A DNA stretch of 64,000 nt from Favolaschia claudopus (taxonomy: Eukaryota; Basidiomycota; Agaricomycetes; Agaricales; Mycenaceae), in assembly GCA_037176885.1 (NCBI GenBank), contig JAWWNJ010000020.1:930001-994000 (forward strand), written 5' to 3'. How positions within the stretch are numbered: position 1 is the first letter of the stretch; each line of letters opens with the position of its first letter. Below are positions 1-9,177 of the stretch, in pieces. The position numbers and the translations under genes are program-made. Under the pieces are notes generated by a model. It ran no database searches. It saw only the letters and a program-made list of their open reading frames with translations, and was not told where the DNA came from.

Positions 1-680
1 ATCGCACTGCTGAAGGCCGGTGCGAGCGAAATTGGAGGTGAAGAAGAGCTCAAAATGATCCTCAACAGAGGTTTAACTGCCCCATTCACAGTTGATTTGA
101 TGCCCGGTACCCCAGCAAATTTTGAAACACCGCTAACTAGTGCTAACTGCTTACCCCGAGCTTTGTGTTGATGTCCTGAGGCTGTTTCTCTTGTAAAACC
201 TTCGATATTCTCGAACACTCTCTAGCTTGTCGAGCCCACCTTTGCTATCGTGGTTCCATGCCCAAAATCTACACAACACTCTAATCACCCACGGAATCAC
301 CAACCCTATGTCCAATGTCATCTACTGCTACAATTTTGTCGGATAGATATTCATTGTATGTTCATACTTACATCACAAAGTCAAAGAAATTCAAGAGAAA
401 ACCGGAGAACTGTGCATTGGACTGAAAATTGAACTCGGATGGCACGGAGGATCACGGAATTCCCAAAACGGCCTGATCCTTACATAATCACCACTATTAC
501 TGCAGTATTTGCCCACAGCACCAGTATTTACCCAGATTCACTGTAAATTTACTATGTGTAATATTGATTGACAAATCTGATCTTATTACTCCCGAACTTC
601 AAACCCCCAACACTCTCCAGGGAGGCTGGCATAAAACAACTGTAAACAACATAGCCACCTGCGGGAACAATTTTTTCCGT
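1..680. other. No gene recognised
   Basis: AT-leaning sequence with only short open frames and no recognisable domain, RNA or bounded repeat. Confidence 0.4.
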
Positions 681-1022
681 TCGCCGGCTCGTCATCTGCC
701 TCTGGTACTTCAATCCCTCAAGAGGGATTCTCGATTGGATAAAAACTCACAATAAATAGTTTTTTCGGGTCAATTTGAGACACGTGCACTTACGCAATTT
801 CCTAATGCAGCCAACTCATGTTAGCCTAACATAAGTTATACCCCATTCAAGTAGCATATGGGTGGAAGGAGATGCAGTAAGAGACAGCTAGCAACTCACT
901 TGACCACTGTACATCTGACCCTTCTCCGCTGCGAGTAATTAAATTTGAAAACTTTTGTTTCGTCGATTTGAGACATCACTGATCCCATCAATGATGGGAC
1001 TATTTAGTGGTGTTTCACCATA
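681..1022. repeat. Degraded MITE, TATGGTGCGC family
   Basis: Blocks shared with the intact copies at 1058-1523 and 17040-17495 occur here: the stretch around 700-780 (AACTCACAATAAATA followed by a TTTGAGAC block) and the GATTTGAGACATCACTGAT block near 966. The right end (ggtgtttcaccata, ending at 1022) is a damaged version of the family terminus. I could not define a left end, so this is a relic. Confidence 0.45.
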
Positions 1023-1057
1023 GATCAAGCCTAGATTGTAAGTTAATAGTCCTGTTG

Positions 1058-1523
1058 TATGGTGCGCTCGGCCTAAACACCACCAAATAGGTCCCATCAT
1101 TGATGCGATCATTGATGTCTCAAATCGACCGAAGGAAAAAATTTAAATTTAAATTGTATTGTTTGCTGCACAATTGGGGCCAGGCAGAGTTAAAACATAC
1201 CAGGAAGTCTCAATTGGTGTAGCAGCGAGGTCACAGAGGTCTCTGAGAGCATATAAAATGAGGGAGTAGATCAGTGGTGACCTAAATTAGGCATGTTTTG
1301 TAAGCTCACATGACTGATTGATTGATTGCATCACTGATGTCTCAAATCGGCCCCGCGGAAAAAGTATTTATTGTGAGTTTTGAGCGGATGAAGAATCCCT
1401 CTTGAGGGATTGTACTACTATCTAATCGGAGTGTTTTGGCCAGAGGATCAGTCGTGGGAAGGTTTTGATCAGGTGGAATAAATTTCGTTCTTGTTTGGTG
1501 GTGTTTAGGCCGAGCGCACCATA
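1058..1523. mobile_element. MITE, TATGGTGCGC family, copy A
   Basis: Both ends carry the same terminal inverted repeat, beginning TATGGTGCGCTCGGCCTAAA and running about 30 bp. No transposase frame lies inside, so it is non-autonomous. A second complete copy lies at 17040-17495 and a one-ended copy at 36955-37090. I saw no clear target-site duplication, so the superfamily is open. Confidence 0.75.
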
Positions 1524-1609
1524 GGATAGCGACCGAAGCCTGATACACTTTTGAACCATGTCTTTTCTTATTTAGATTTACCAAATAAACTACGAGCCTA
1601 GTTCCTGGT

Positions 1610-2815
1610 CTAAACGGAGCTGACATTGCGGTTTTTATGGCGTAGATAGATGGCCGCGGTATCTCGCTTCCATGCTGCGAGATAGGCACTTGCCTGTGAC
1701 TTCTTGCCCATGACTTTTTCCCACAGCGGAGCTTCGTGTTCAACCTTCTCCACGAGTTCAACAGCACTGTTGGCAGGATACATGGGGTTGCGAACAAGAC
1801 CTTTGCAGAATTCAAGGCCTGCCTGCGCGGTCGCCCAATGCGCCGCATGCGCAAACGAGACACATGTATGGGAGGATCCGGCGAAAGCAATGACCGCGTG
1901 AATGCAGAAAGGAGGGACAATGAAAGCGCAAGGGTCAGAGACGTGCATGATCTCCAGGCCCTCGAGAGAATCCAGGGCCTCAAGGAGTCGCGAGGGATGT
2001 CCAATCCATGGTTGTGGATGCTGAAGTCCCCACCATTTGAGGTTCTTCGCTGTTGCAGGCCACAATAGCCACAGCTTCTCTCCTTCGAAATGAACGATGG
2101 CTTGAGCGAGGCCGGCGAAGTCGGTGTGCATATCGCTAAACCAGCCAGGGGGTGTCCGAACCGATGCAGCCCAGGGTTCTCTACCCCGGCGGTCCAAATA
2201 CTCCTTTCGGGCACGATCAAATTTTGGAAGGGTAGCAGGTGGGGCTGGGAACACCTTGTCCAGTTCTTCCAGGGTGTATTGCCAATGATAGTCCCCGAAG
2301 ACAAACCGAGACCCGAGGCGACCCATCACAAACTCCCATCCAAGACGGCAACGTAGCATTCCCCTATCCGTGGCTGCAATATTGGACATGGAAACCACCC
2401 TGTGTCCTGTTCGCCAAGGCTGAGTGAGATAGCTCTTCAATAGCAGATCCATAACGGACGCTACGGTGTCCATGGGAGTGCTGTCTTGGGCGCACAGATC
2501 ATGGTAGTTGATGAGGTCCTGGCCAAGGGCAAGCAGATCATCAATAACAAAAGACCCCGTTGGAGTCTGCACGCTAGGGGGGAGGGGGAATTGTTCATGG
2601 CGAGGCAGGGGAGATGGCCAACGCGCAAGGCGTTCTAGCACGGCTACTGCTTTCGAAGACACCATTGTGTAGTAGGACAAAGGGGGTTCTAGCCATCGAG
2701 CAACCATCGGCAAGAGGAAAGCGTTCTCGGGAGCGATCGAAGGTGGCAAGGTTGACATCGCTTCATAGGAGTCGGTATGATTCCGATGCAAAGCTGGGAC
2801 TTTACAATGGGCCAA
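1610..2815 (-). CDS. JmjC-domain protein (putative Fe(II)/2-oxoglutarate oxygenase), single exon
   Basis: A 401-residue uninterrupted frame. Residues 220-325 read as a JmjC fold: a metal-binding H-x-D (His230, Asp232, in WFSDMHTDF), a following strand rich in Trp/Leu (LWLLWPAT, about 249-255), and a distal His306 in PPFCIHAV. JmjC proteins are 2-oxoglutarate-dependent hydroxylases or demethylases; the substrate here is unknown. Many agaricomycete genomes have expanded families of such stand-alone proteins. The longest frame starts at 2815, but Met20 (2758) is a plausible alternative start. It is flanked by MITEs and looks intact, with no stop or frameshift. What is seen is the motif and length; the enzymatic role is inferred. 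Confidence 0.72.
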   Translation of the reverse strand: MAHCKVPALHRNHTDSYEAMSTLPPSIAPENAFLLPMVARWLEPPLSYYTMVSSKAVAVLERLARWPSPLPRHEQFPLPPSVQTPTGSFVIDDLLALGQDLINYHDLCAQDSTPMDTVASVMDLLLKSYLTQPWRTGHRVVSMSNIAATDRGMLRCRLGWEFVMGRLGSRFVFGDYHWQYTLEELDKVFPAPPATLPKFDRARKEYLDRRGREPWAASVRTPPGWFSDMHTDFAGLAQAIVHFEGEKLWLLWPATAKNLKWWGLQHPQPWIGHPSRLLEALDSLEGLEIMHVSDPCAFIVPPFCIHAVIAFAGSSHTCVSFAHAAHWATAQAGLEFCKGLVRNPMYPANSAVELVEKVEHEAPLWEKVMGKKSQASAYLAAWKRDTAAIYLRHKNRNVSSV

Positions 2816-3406
2816 AGATAATACGCCTGGATGGAGCTCGTCTTGTCTCTACACCTTACACCTCAGTAACAGTTATTATGGCCCATTGTATCGACAACTC
2901 ACGCGAGCACAGACATCGAGCGTTGAACCGAGCTCCGCAAGTAGGATTCCCATATCATTCACGCCATCAGAAGACAGGGACAAATCTGTCTGTGGGTAGG
3001 TGAACGGTGATTAGTCGAGGATATTGTCTTCGCACTACTGGCCACAAACCAGGTCAGCGTAAAAGCGCGCGCAAAGAGCAAGTACGTCTTGGTGTGCAGT
3101 GTTCGTGCGATTGAGGACAGAAGACGCCAGGGCAAAGTCTGAGGTATAAGAGAAGTCTTTCGGCCTTGGGTCCATTCAATGTTGGCCGTAAGAAAGACGC
3201 GAAGAACTTGTCGTCAGCTGTCACGTGATGGCGTTCGGTCCACGTTTACAGTCGCGTGACTTTTGATTTGACAGTACAAGCTGTGTTACAGACTGGATGC
3301 CCTTGTCGGAAACGGCACGTTTGTTCTTGTTCTTGTTTGGTTCGCTGGGGCCCTTGGTTCGACTTCCGGTTTTGTTCGTCTCAGAAATGCATTGTATTGC
3401 TTAGTC
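2816..3406. other. Upstream region of the JmjC gene, no gene
   Basis: No convincing coding sequence. A short inverted motif (TACAATGGGCCA near 2803-2816 and its complement near 2876-2890) lies beside the presumed start of the JmjC gene. Promoter elements were not identified. Confidence 0.35.
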
Positions 3407-3677
3407 TTACTGTACTAATTCGACCTATCGTTCACCGGGTGTCACCCGTCACCCCAATTGTTCACCCAACAAGTAGTTCACATCACGGCAATCACGGCAA
3501 AATTGCCATATATGGAAGATCGGCACATCTCGGCCAGTGCCGGCCGGGAAAATTTTGCGATTTTGGGGCCCTTTTTGGGCCGAAAAAGTCATTGTCACCC
3601 GTCACCCTCTCGGAATTGTTCAGTTCATGAGTCGGCGTCACGCATAACGTGAACAACCGGTCGAATTAGTACAGTAA
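3407..3677. mobile_element. Short TIR element (MITE-like)
   Basis: The ends are inverted copies: TTACTGTACTAATTCGACC at 3407 and its reverse complement ending at 3677, followed on both sides by a GTTCA motif. About 270 bp, with no coding capacity. A target-site duplication is not obvious. Confidence 0.6.
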
Positions 3678-5388
3678 TGGGAGAAAATACTCATAAGATG
3701 CAAGTACTTATTCCAAAATATTTACGCTCAGCGTCACGCATCAGGGTGGTGCCGAGATGCCGTCGCGTGACCTGATCGCTCGGTGATCGTTCCCAATCGG
3801 GAAACTCACTTTCGTTGGCAGCGGCGCGTTGGCCTCGCTATAATTGCGGTTCCAATGGCTTTGATAACTCAATATACATAACATGTACATGTATATGAAT
3901 CCTAGGCGGAAAGCTCCAGGGAATCAAACAGGCCGACATTAGGAGAATCTACTGTGAAATTTGTATATTTTCAGCTGTTAGGCTCAGTTTTCGGCCGAAT
4001 CTAGGGCTTCATGTCTGCTGAATAACGCGTTCAAGCTCCTGCATTCATTCTTGAGTCTATCAGAGGCGGAGAAAGTGTTCTGAATACATATGGCGGAGAA
4101 ATGGTGAAGAGAACCCTTTGATTTCCTTTTTGGGATGTTCAACTTGGCTTCGACGCGATTTTACGCCGAATATGCAGCCTCTTTGAACATTCTGAAGACG
4201 TAGTATCTTCAAGTAGGTCTAGTGATGATGATGATGATGAAATCCATTAACGTGCTCGAGCCGCTGTAAGCGGCTATGGTACACGATACTTTGCTACTTT
4301 ACTACTTTCCAACTATGTCTGAACGTATGTCCATCGTAGACCGTAATGCATGCAGAGCAGGTGAAGCGGGCGACAAACTCCGGGAAATTACCCATTGAAT
4401 AGGGCACAGTGGATGAAGTAGACGGTAGATATTGAGATGAATCTGTTGATGGGTTCAGAGCAGGGTTTCGGTTAGTGAATTCTCCCCAAAGACTCACTAG
4501 AGCAGAGAGCGCCGGAATAAAGCGCATCGAATTTATTTTGCTGCGTAAGTGAATCTGGGGAGCGTAAGTAGTACTTACGCGGGGGAAATTTACGGTAAAG
4601 ATCGTAAATTTTGTAAATCGGCCCAGGTCCAGGGCTTCCCATACGCGGTACATGGTAAATTCATGCCGCTTAGCGGTGCGATCAAAATTTTACTTTCTCA
4701 ACTTACTGCGTCAGTGGGCGCGTTGGCCAGTGTTCCGACGCGTTTTGAGCGTGTTTTATAGTAGCATGCACATGCCGCTCTAAAAAACGCGTCTTATTGA
4801 CGTGTACGGCACCCAAATCAGCCAACTTACATCACCCCATCAAAACAACACTTAGGTGCAATATCGGACCTGCGCGTGCGCAGAACCGTATCAACATCCA
4901 GGGTCTAGCTAGATACATATATATGAGCATTCTGGACCATTTTCTGAGCATGGGAACCCGTTTCCAACCTCAAATAATTGCTTTTTTTCGTGAAAAACCT
5001 CATGGATTAGAATGTGCTGCTGCCTCAGCTTCAACAGGTAGTTTAGAAGACTTTCTGGACCTCTAAATTGCGTGGCTAGGAGGTATACAACATTTCTGAG
5101 CGAATATACACGAGTTCTACTTCCTAAACAGCATGCACAAGTGGTAAAGAAGCCACTGATTCCAACTGAGTCCATCTGTCTATCCTAAGAGCCATTAACT
5201 CAATGTACATCCCTTTCCCACTGATAGTTTTGTTCGTATGGACTACATAATGAGTCTCTGGCCTCAGAAATAGAGCTTTATTGCTCCTGGAGCTCAGCAC
5301 TGAACCCGGTATGCATATTGCCTTGCTTCTCACCCAAACGCCCCGTTAAAACATGTATTTCTGTCTAAGAAGGTAGATATTGACTATA
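3678..5388. other. Unassigned sequence
   Basis: Only short frames. A (GAT)n-type simple repeat lies near 4223-4242. Between about 4545 and 4760 there are several short TTACGC/GTAAAT palindromic pieces, but no bounded element could be drawn. Confidence 0.35.
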
Positions 5389-5768
5389 CAGTTGCGGCAA
5401 AATCAAATTACTTACCAAATATGGAAATTCTCATCAATCCCCTCCTTTTGCACCCAGATGAATGGTTGTTTCATGCGGTAAGCGGACAGAAATACTGAGA
5501 GGCTCTATCTTGTACGCCTGGTGTAGAAAAATTTGTGTCTTTGCATTGATGTTGGCTGGATAGCCGCCAAGTTTGTGTATCAAAGTGCGGCCAAAATCAG
5601 TTGGAAGTATGATGAATTTGGTTATTTTTTGTGCCTAGATGTATTCAATCAAAGGAGTTCAGGCCTTTTGTGCCATTCCAGCCTACGTATGGATGGTTTT
5701 TCTGTGCGGTCGGGCAGTTCTGATGAGAATTTCCTTATTTGGTAAGTAATTTGATCTTGCCGCAACTG
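5389..5768. mobile_element. Tc1/mariner-type MITE, CAGTTGCGGC family, copy 1
   Basis: It starts CAGTTGCGGCAAAATCAAAT and ends with the inverted complement, with about 45 bp of terminal inverted repeat. Both flanks are TA (5387-5388 and 5769-5770), the duplication made by Tc1/mariner transposases. The interior contains a 70-codon frame also present in copy 2; it is probably not coding. Other copies: 6914-7284, 13934-14317, 16662-17029. Confidence 0.85.
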
Positions 5769-5918
5769 TAGGAACTCATCAACTGAGATTAGCTTCCAAT
5801 TAGAGCACTCAGGCTTGAAGGACCGCGCGAGTTAAAAGTTTGCACTTTGGTTCCTAAACAGGAAATATATTGACAGCTGATGCGATTTTGATGCCGGCTC
5901 GGCGATTTACCGTGACGT

Positions 5919-6002
5919 GACATATTTACTGATCAAAACGTAAATATAAGCAGATAAAGAGACATATCTACTGATCAACACGTAAATATAAGCAGATAAA
6001 GA
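5919..6002. repeat. 42-bp tandem duplication
   Basis: Two adjacent 42-bp units (5919-5960 and 5961-6002) beginning GACATAT and ending CAGATAAAGA, differing at two positions. No function is evident. Confidence 0.8.
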
Positions 6003-6913
6003 GACTTATTTTGCACTGGCTGTATAGGATTCTGCTGCACCGGAGGTGGATCTGCACCTTGAGTTCTACGTGTTGGTGACGGAGGTGGACTTTGAATATC
6101 CTGGTCTTCATTCTGTCCTGCTAAAGTACCAGCATTCCCAGTGTTCTGCATCTCAGCAATAGAGACTTTGCGCAGGGCTCATTAATCATGTCCGTGGAGG
6201 GGTTATGTCCGAAAAAGGCATACTCATGTGATCCGACCAGTGCCGGGTCGAATGATGGTGTCAATCAAATTCCTGTCTCTTACCTCGTTGCATCGTCGCG
6301 TCGCGCTCTACGCCCTTCGTCGCTCGCAAGCATGAATGGAGGGGCTAGAAAGAATGCCGGAAGAAGACGGCCTCCCAGAAATCCGGCCCACTTTCAGCTG
6401 ATTCCCTTCCCACAACCCGTAATCTGCCCCACCCCAACTGCCTACTTTCGACCTTACACCAATGCACCAGCGTCACTTTGTGCCTGGGATGGACCCACGA
6501 TAGTATTGAACTCCAGTGGGGCCAACAAGACTGCCAATTCATCCGCTGTGAGACTTCATCCGGCAGATTAGCAGGAAATCTCACCTCATCCGACGATGGT
6601 ACACCTTAAACTCAGTGCGTGTCTACACTCTAGCAAGATATAATTGCTTTTGTTGATTGATTGTTCAGGTGCGCTATGTAGCAATAGCCCACTACATCAT
6701 TTCATAGGTCGAAAATTCACCTGAGATGAAAATTGTCTGAATTTTATGTGCGGCATGCAGTTGAGCGCACAAATCCCTCAATACAAGTAATTCAACATAC
6801 TCTGAATCCCGAATGTCCTGCCAGGCTTGTTTTTTTGGCTACCAATATCTCTAACTCAACCTGAGGTGTAGTAAACGGGATATTCGACAAATTCAGCAGC
6901 TGAACAATCATTA
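6003..6913. other. Unassigned sequence
   Basis: A frame at 6188-6571 on the plus strand (127 codons) has no recognisable domain and a low-complexity Pro/Ala composition; I do not call it a gene. Confidence 0.3.
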
Positions 6914-7284
6914 CAGTTGCGGCAAAATCAAATGTCCCTACCATAAAGGGAAATTCAAATCAATCTCAACCTTTTGCCCAATCACACATACTTTGAAGCA
7001 GATCTCTGGTGATAGAAAGAATGAGGAGGCATCTAGGACCTACCCTGGACTTTGAGATTCTTGATTTCACCCAGTAACGAGTGACTTATGGCTCCAGCCA
7101 TCTGAATACAATCTGAGGCAGAAAAGCCGCAATGAAACTTGTTCAAGCGATGTAGTACGATATTTCTTGCCACACTATCGTCCTACATCCTCTGTTCCCC
7201 CGTCACCCTCCAATAATGTACAAAAAGGTCGAGATTGATTTGAATTTCCTTTTATGGTAGGGACATTTGATTTTGCCGCAACTG
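6914..7284. mobile_element. Tc1/mariner-type MITE, CAGTTGCGGC family, copy 3
   Basis: Terminal inverted repeats beginning CAGTTGCGGCAAAATCAAAT, flanked by TA on both sides (6912-6913 and 7285-7286). The subterminal sequence differs from copies 1 and 2 (CCCTACCATAAAGGG against ACTTACCAAATA), so it is a different subfamily. Confidence 0.85.
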
Positions 7285-8361
7285 TAGAGGAGACTGGAAA
7301 TTGAACTTAAAACCTGGAGGCCTTTCTGTCCTGAGCTACAATATCTTCATTGAACTTTGTATCTAAGGTCCCCCGGGTCTGATTTACCCCACCTCCGAGT
7401 CATCGACTAGACAATCTTTCCGCATCATTGTAATGTGCCCCATTTCGCGTCCGTGAGCCTGAGATGATTGAGGAAAAGATGCTGATACAAGCTGGAAGTA
7501 GAATAAATGATATATACTGTACAATTGTCACTATTGAACTCGTTTGCTTTGTTAGTTTTGGTTCAAGCTGTACTCGCAGCGCGGAACTGCTTCGGAGTCT
7601 TTGAATCTTGCTGCTCCATAAATCCATTTCGGGCTGTTTCCGGCCGCCGTACTCATAAATGTCCTGGAATGATTATGACATTGTCCGCGACATGAGTCCA
7701 GCCTTGAAGCTTGAAGTACGAGTCGTCAGGCAAAATCAACACTGAAAAGTGGTTCATCGGCCTTTTCGGACCTAGTGTGAGAACGGCCGAGGAAACTTCC
7801 GAGAAGATCTTGCATTTGATTGGCTGAGAGTATGTCCCAAGGAGGCAGCTGCTCCGAAAGGACATACCTCTTACCATATTTTGAATACTTTTGATCTGCC
7901 TAATCAGGGCATAAGAAATCAAGATTGCAATTGCTTTGGAGGGCGCTACAGCGACTTTGAAGCGCTGATTTCTTGGAAACAGAGTCTCAGGTACATAGTG
8001 AGTCTCTCCCTTTTCTCTCCCTTTCTCTTCTCTTTTCGCAACTTGAAAACTTGAATTCCGCCGGCTCTCCACAGACATAATTCATAAGCCTTGCGCAGAG
8101 CCACCGGTAGCCACCCAGTGGCTCTCACGGCATGCGCTGTGGAGCGGCTACGGCATATGGTGGCTCGTTTGGTGGCTCGTCGCCCGCGTTGCAGGTGGGG
8201 CTTCAAGTATCTACATGGTACCTCTGTGACTATACCTCAATGTAGTGAGGTGTCGTGGTTAGGTTACCAGTTTCCCGCTTTATTTGGTGCGTTTTTGGCC
8301 GGTTCTTGCAAAACCGACGGTTGGCGTGGAACCTTGGTCTGCTTCCTGGGGGTTTGGGAGC
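7285..8361. other. Unassigned sequence with GTGGCTC-rich stretch
   Basis: No gene was recognised. Around 8095-8185 the motif GTGGCT/AGCCAC recurs in both orientations; a similar composition appears near 21010-21110. A segment near 8350-8370 (GGGGGTTTGGGAGCC) loosely resembles the GC-hairpin cassette described at 55.8 kb. Confidence 0.3.
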
Positions 8362-8827
8362 CTAGCGCTTCGAGGTCATCCAGGGGGATGAAAAGTGCGA
8401 AATTAACGGCTTGAGACACCGACTACAAAGAGATAACTCACCACCAGCAGCGGCAGCACTCTGGTGTGTTGCAGGTGGGGTAGGGAGACCGTTGTGGATG
8501 GCCTGAGGAGCAAGACTTTTCAAGCTCCTTGAACTGGAGAATAAAGCCGACTTACCTGTAATACTCGAGAGTTGCGCACAGTCGGTGGAGGATCTGTAGA
8601 GCAGAAAAGGATGTTAAAAGTAGATACCAATGAATATTGAATCACAGCGCACCGACATCCATTCTCGCAGCCTTCTCCGCACTTGCCCTTTGAGCCAGTG
8701 ATCTGTTCGAAGAAGCTTGCGGTGGAGGCGCCGGACGGTTTTCGCGCGCTCTTTGGTGCCTTCTGATTTGACCGAAAGAACGGGCGCTAGGAGCGGCGGC
8801 GGAATTTGGGCGGAATATTTTCATCAT
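8362..8827 (-). pseudogene. Fragment of a three-exon gene, paralogous to the gene at 57.6-58.7 kb
   Basis: Reading on the minus strand, exon 1 (8827-8653) encodes a basic segment with ARSFGQIRRHQRARENR and EKAARMDV, exon 2 (8593-8556) encodes PPTVRNSRVLQ, and exon 3 starts at 8502 with AIHNGLPTPP. Introns at 8594-8652 and 8503-8555 have GT...AG ends and keep the frame. The copy at 57.6-58.7 kb has the same protein motifs and the same intron positions. The 5' side stops where the LINE tail begins (8857), so the gene looks cut by that insertion. The family is unknown to me. The ATG at 8827 may be internal to the original protein. Confidence 0.55.
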
Positions 8828-8856
8828 GCTGAGCAGGGACGCGTCTGCGGCGGGGG

Positions 8857-8880
8857 CTGACTGACTGACTGACTGACTGA
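8857..8880 (-). repeat. LINE 3' tail, (TCAG)n
   Basis: Six tandem 4-bp units (CTGA on the plus strand, TCAG on the sense strand of the LINE). The position, just beyond the 3' untranslated region of the LINE, fits a simple-repeat tail such as many non-LTR elements carry instead of poly(A). Confidence 0.7.
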
Positions 8881-9177
8881 AGTTCTATTTAGCCGTACCT
8901 GGCCATTATGGCTATGCGGCAGTACTGGTAAACTAGGGTGATACGTAAAGGTAACTACGTGGGCTGTTTTGTGACGATTATAACAGAGAAATGAGAAAGT
9001 AAGTAAGAGGCGAGGACGTATGTGGAAATATAATGTAGAGAGTAATCGAGAGGGGGTATGGGAGAAAAGGGTATGTGGTAATATAAGTATGCGGGTTGGG
9101 GTGATTATAGGTGGTATTAGACAATCATAGTATAAGGGAGGGGAGAGAGATAAGATGAAAGATTAAGCGGAGAAGTT

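Noticed and set aside
5533..5745. Conserved 70-codon frame in two MITE copies as a gene
   Set aside because: It lies in a short non-autonomous MITE, and the conservation is explained by shared repeat ancestry.
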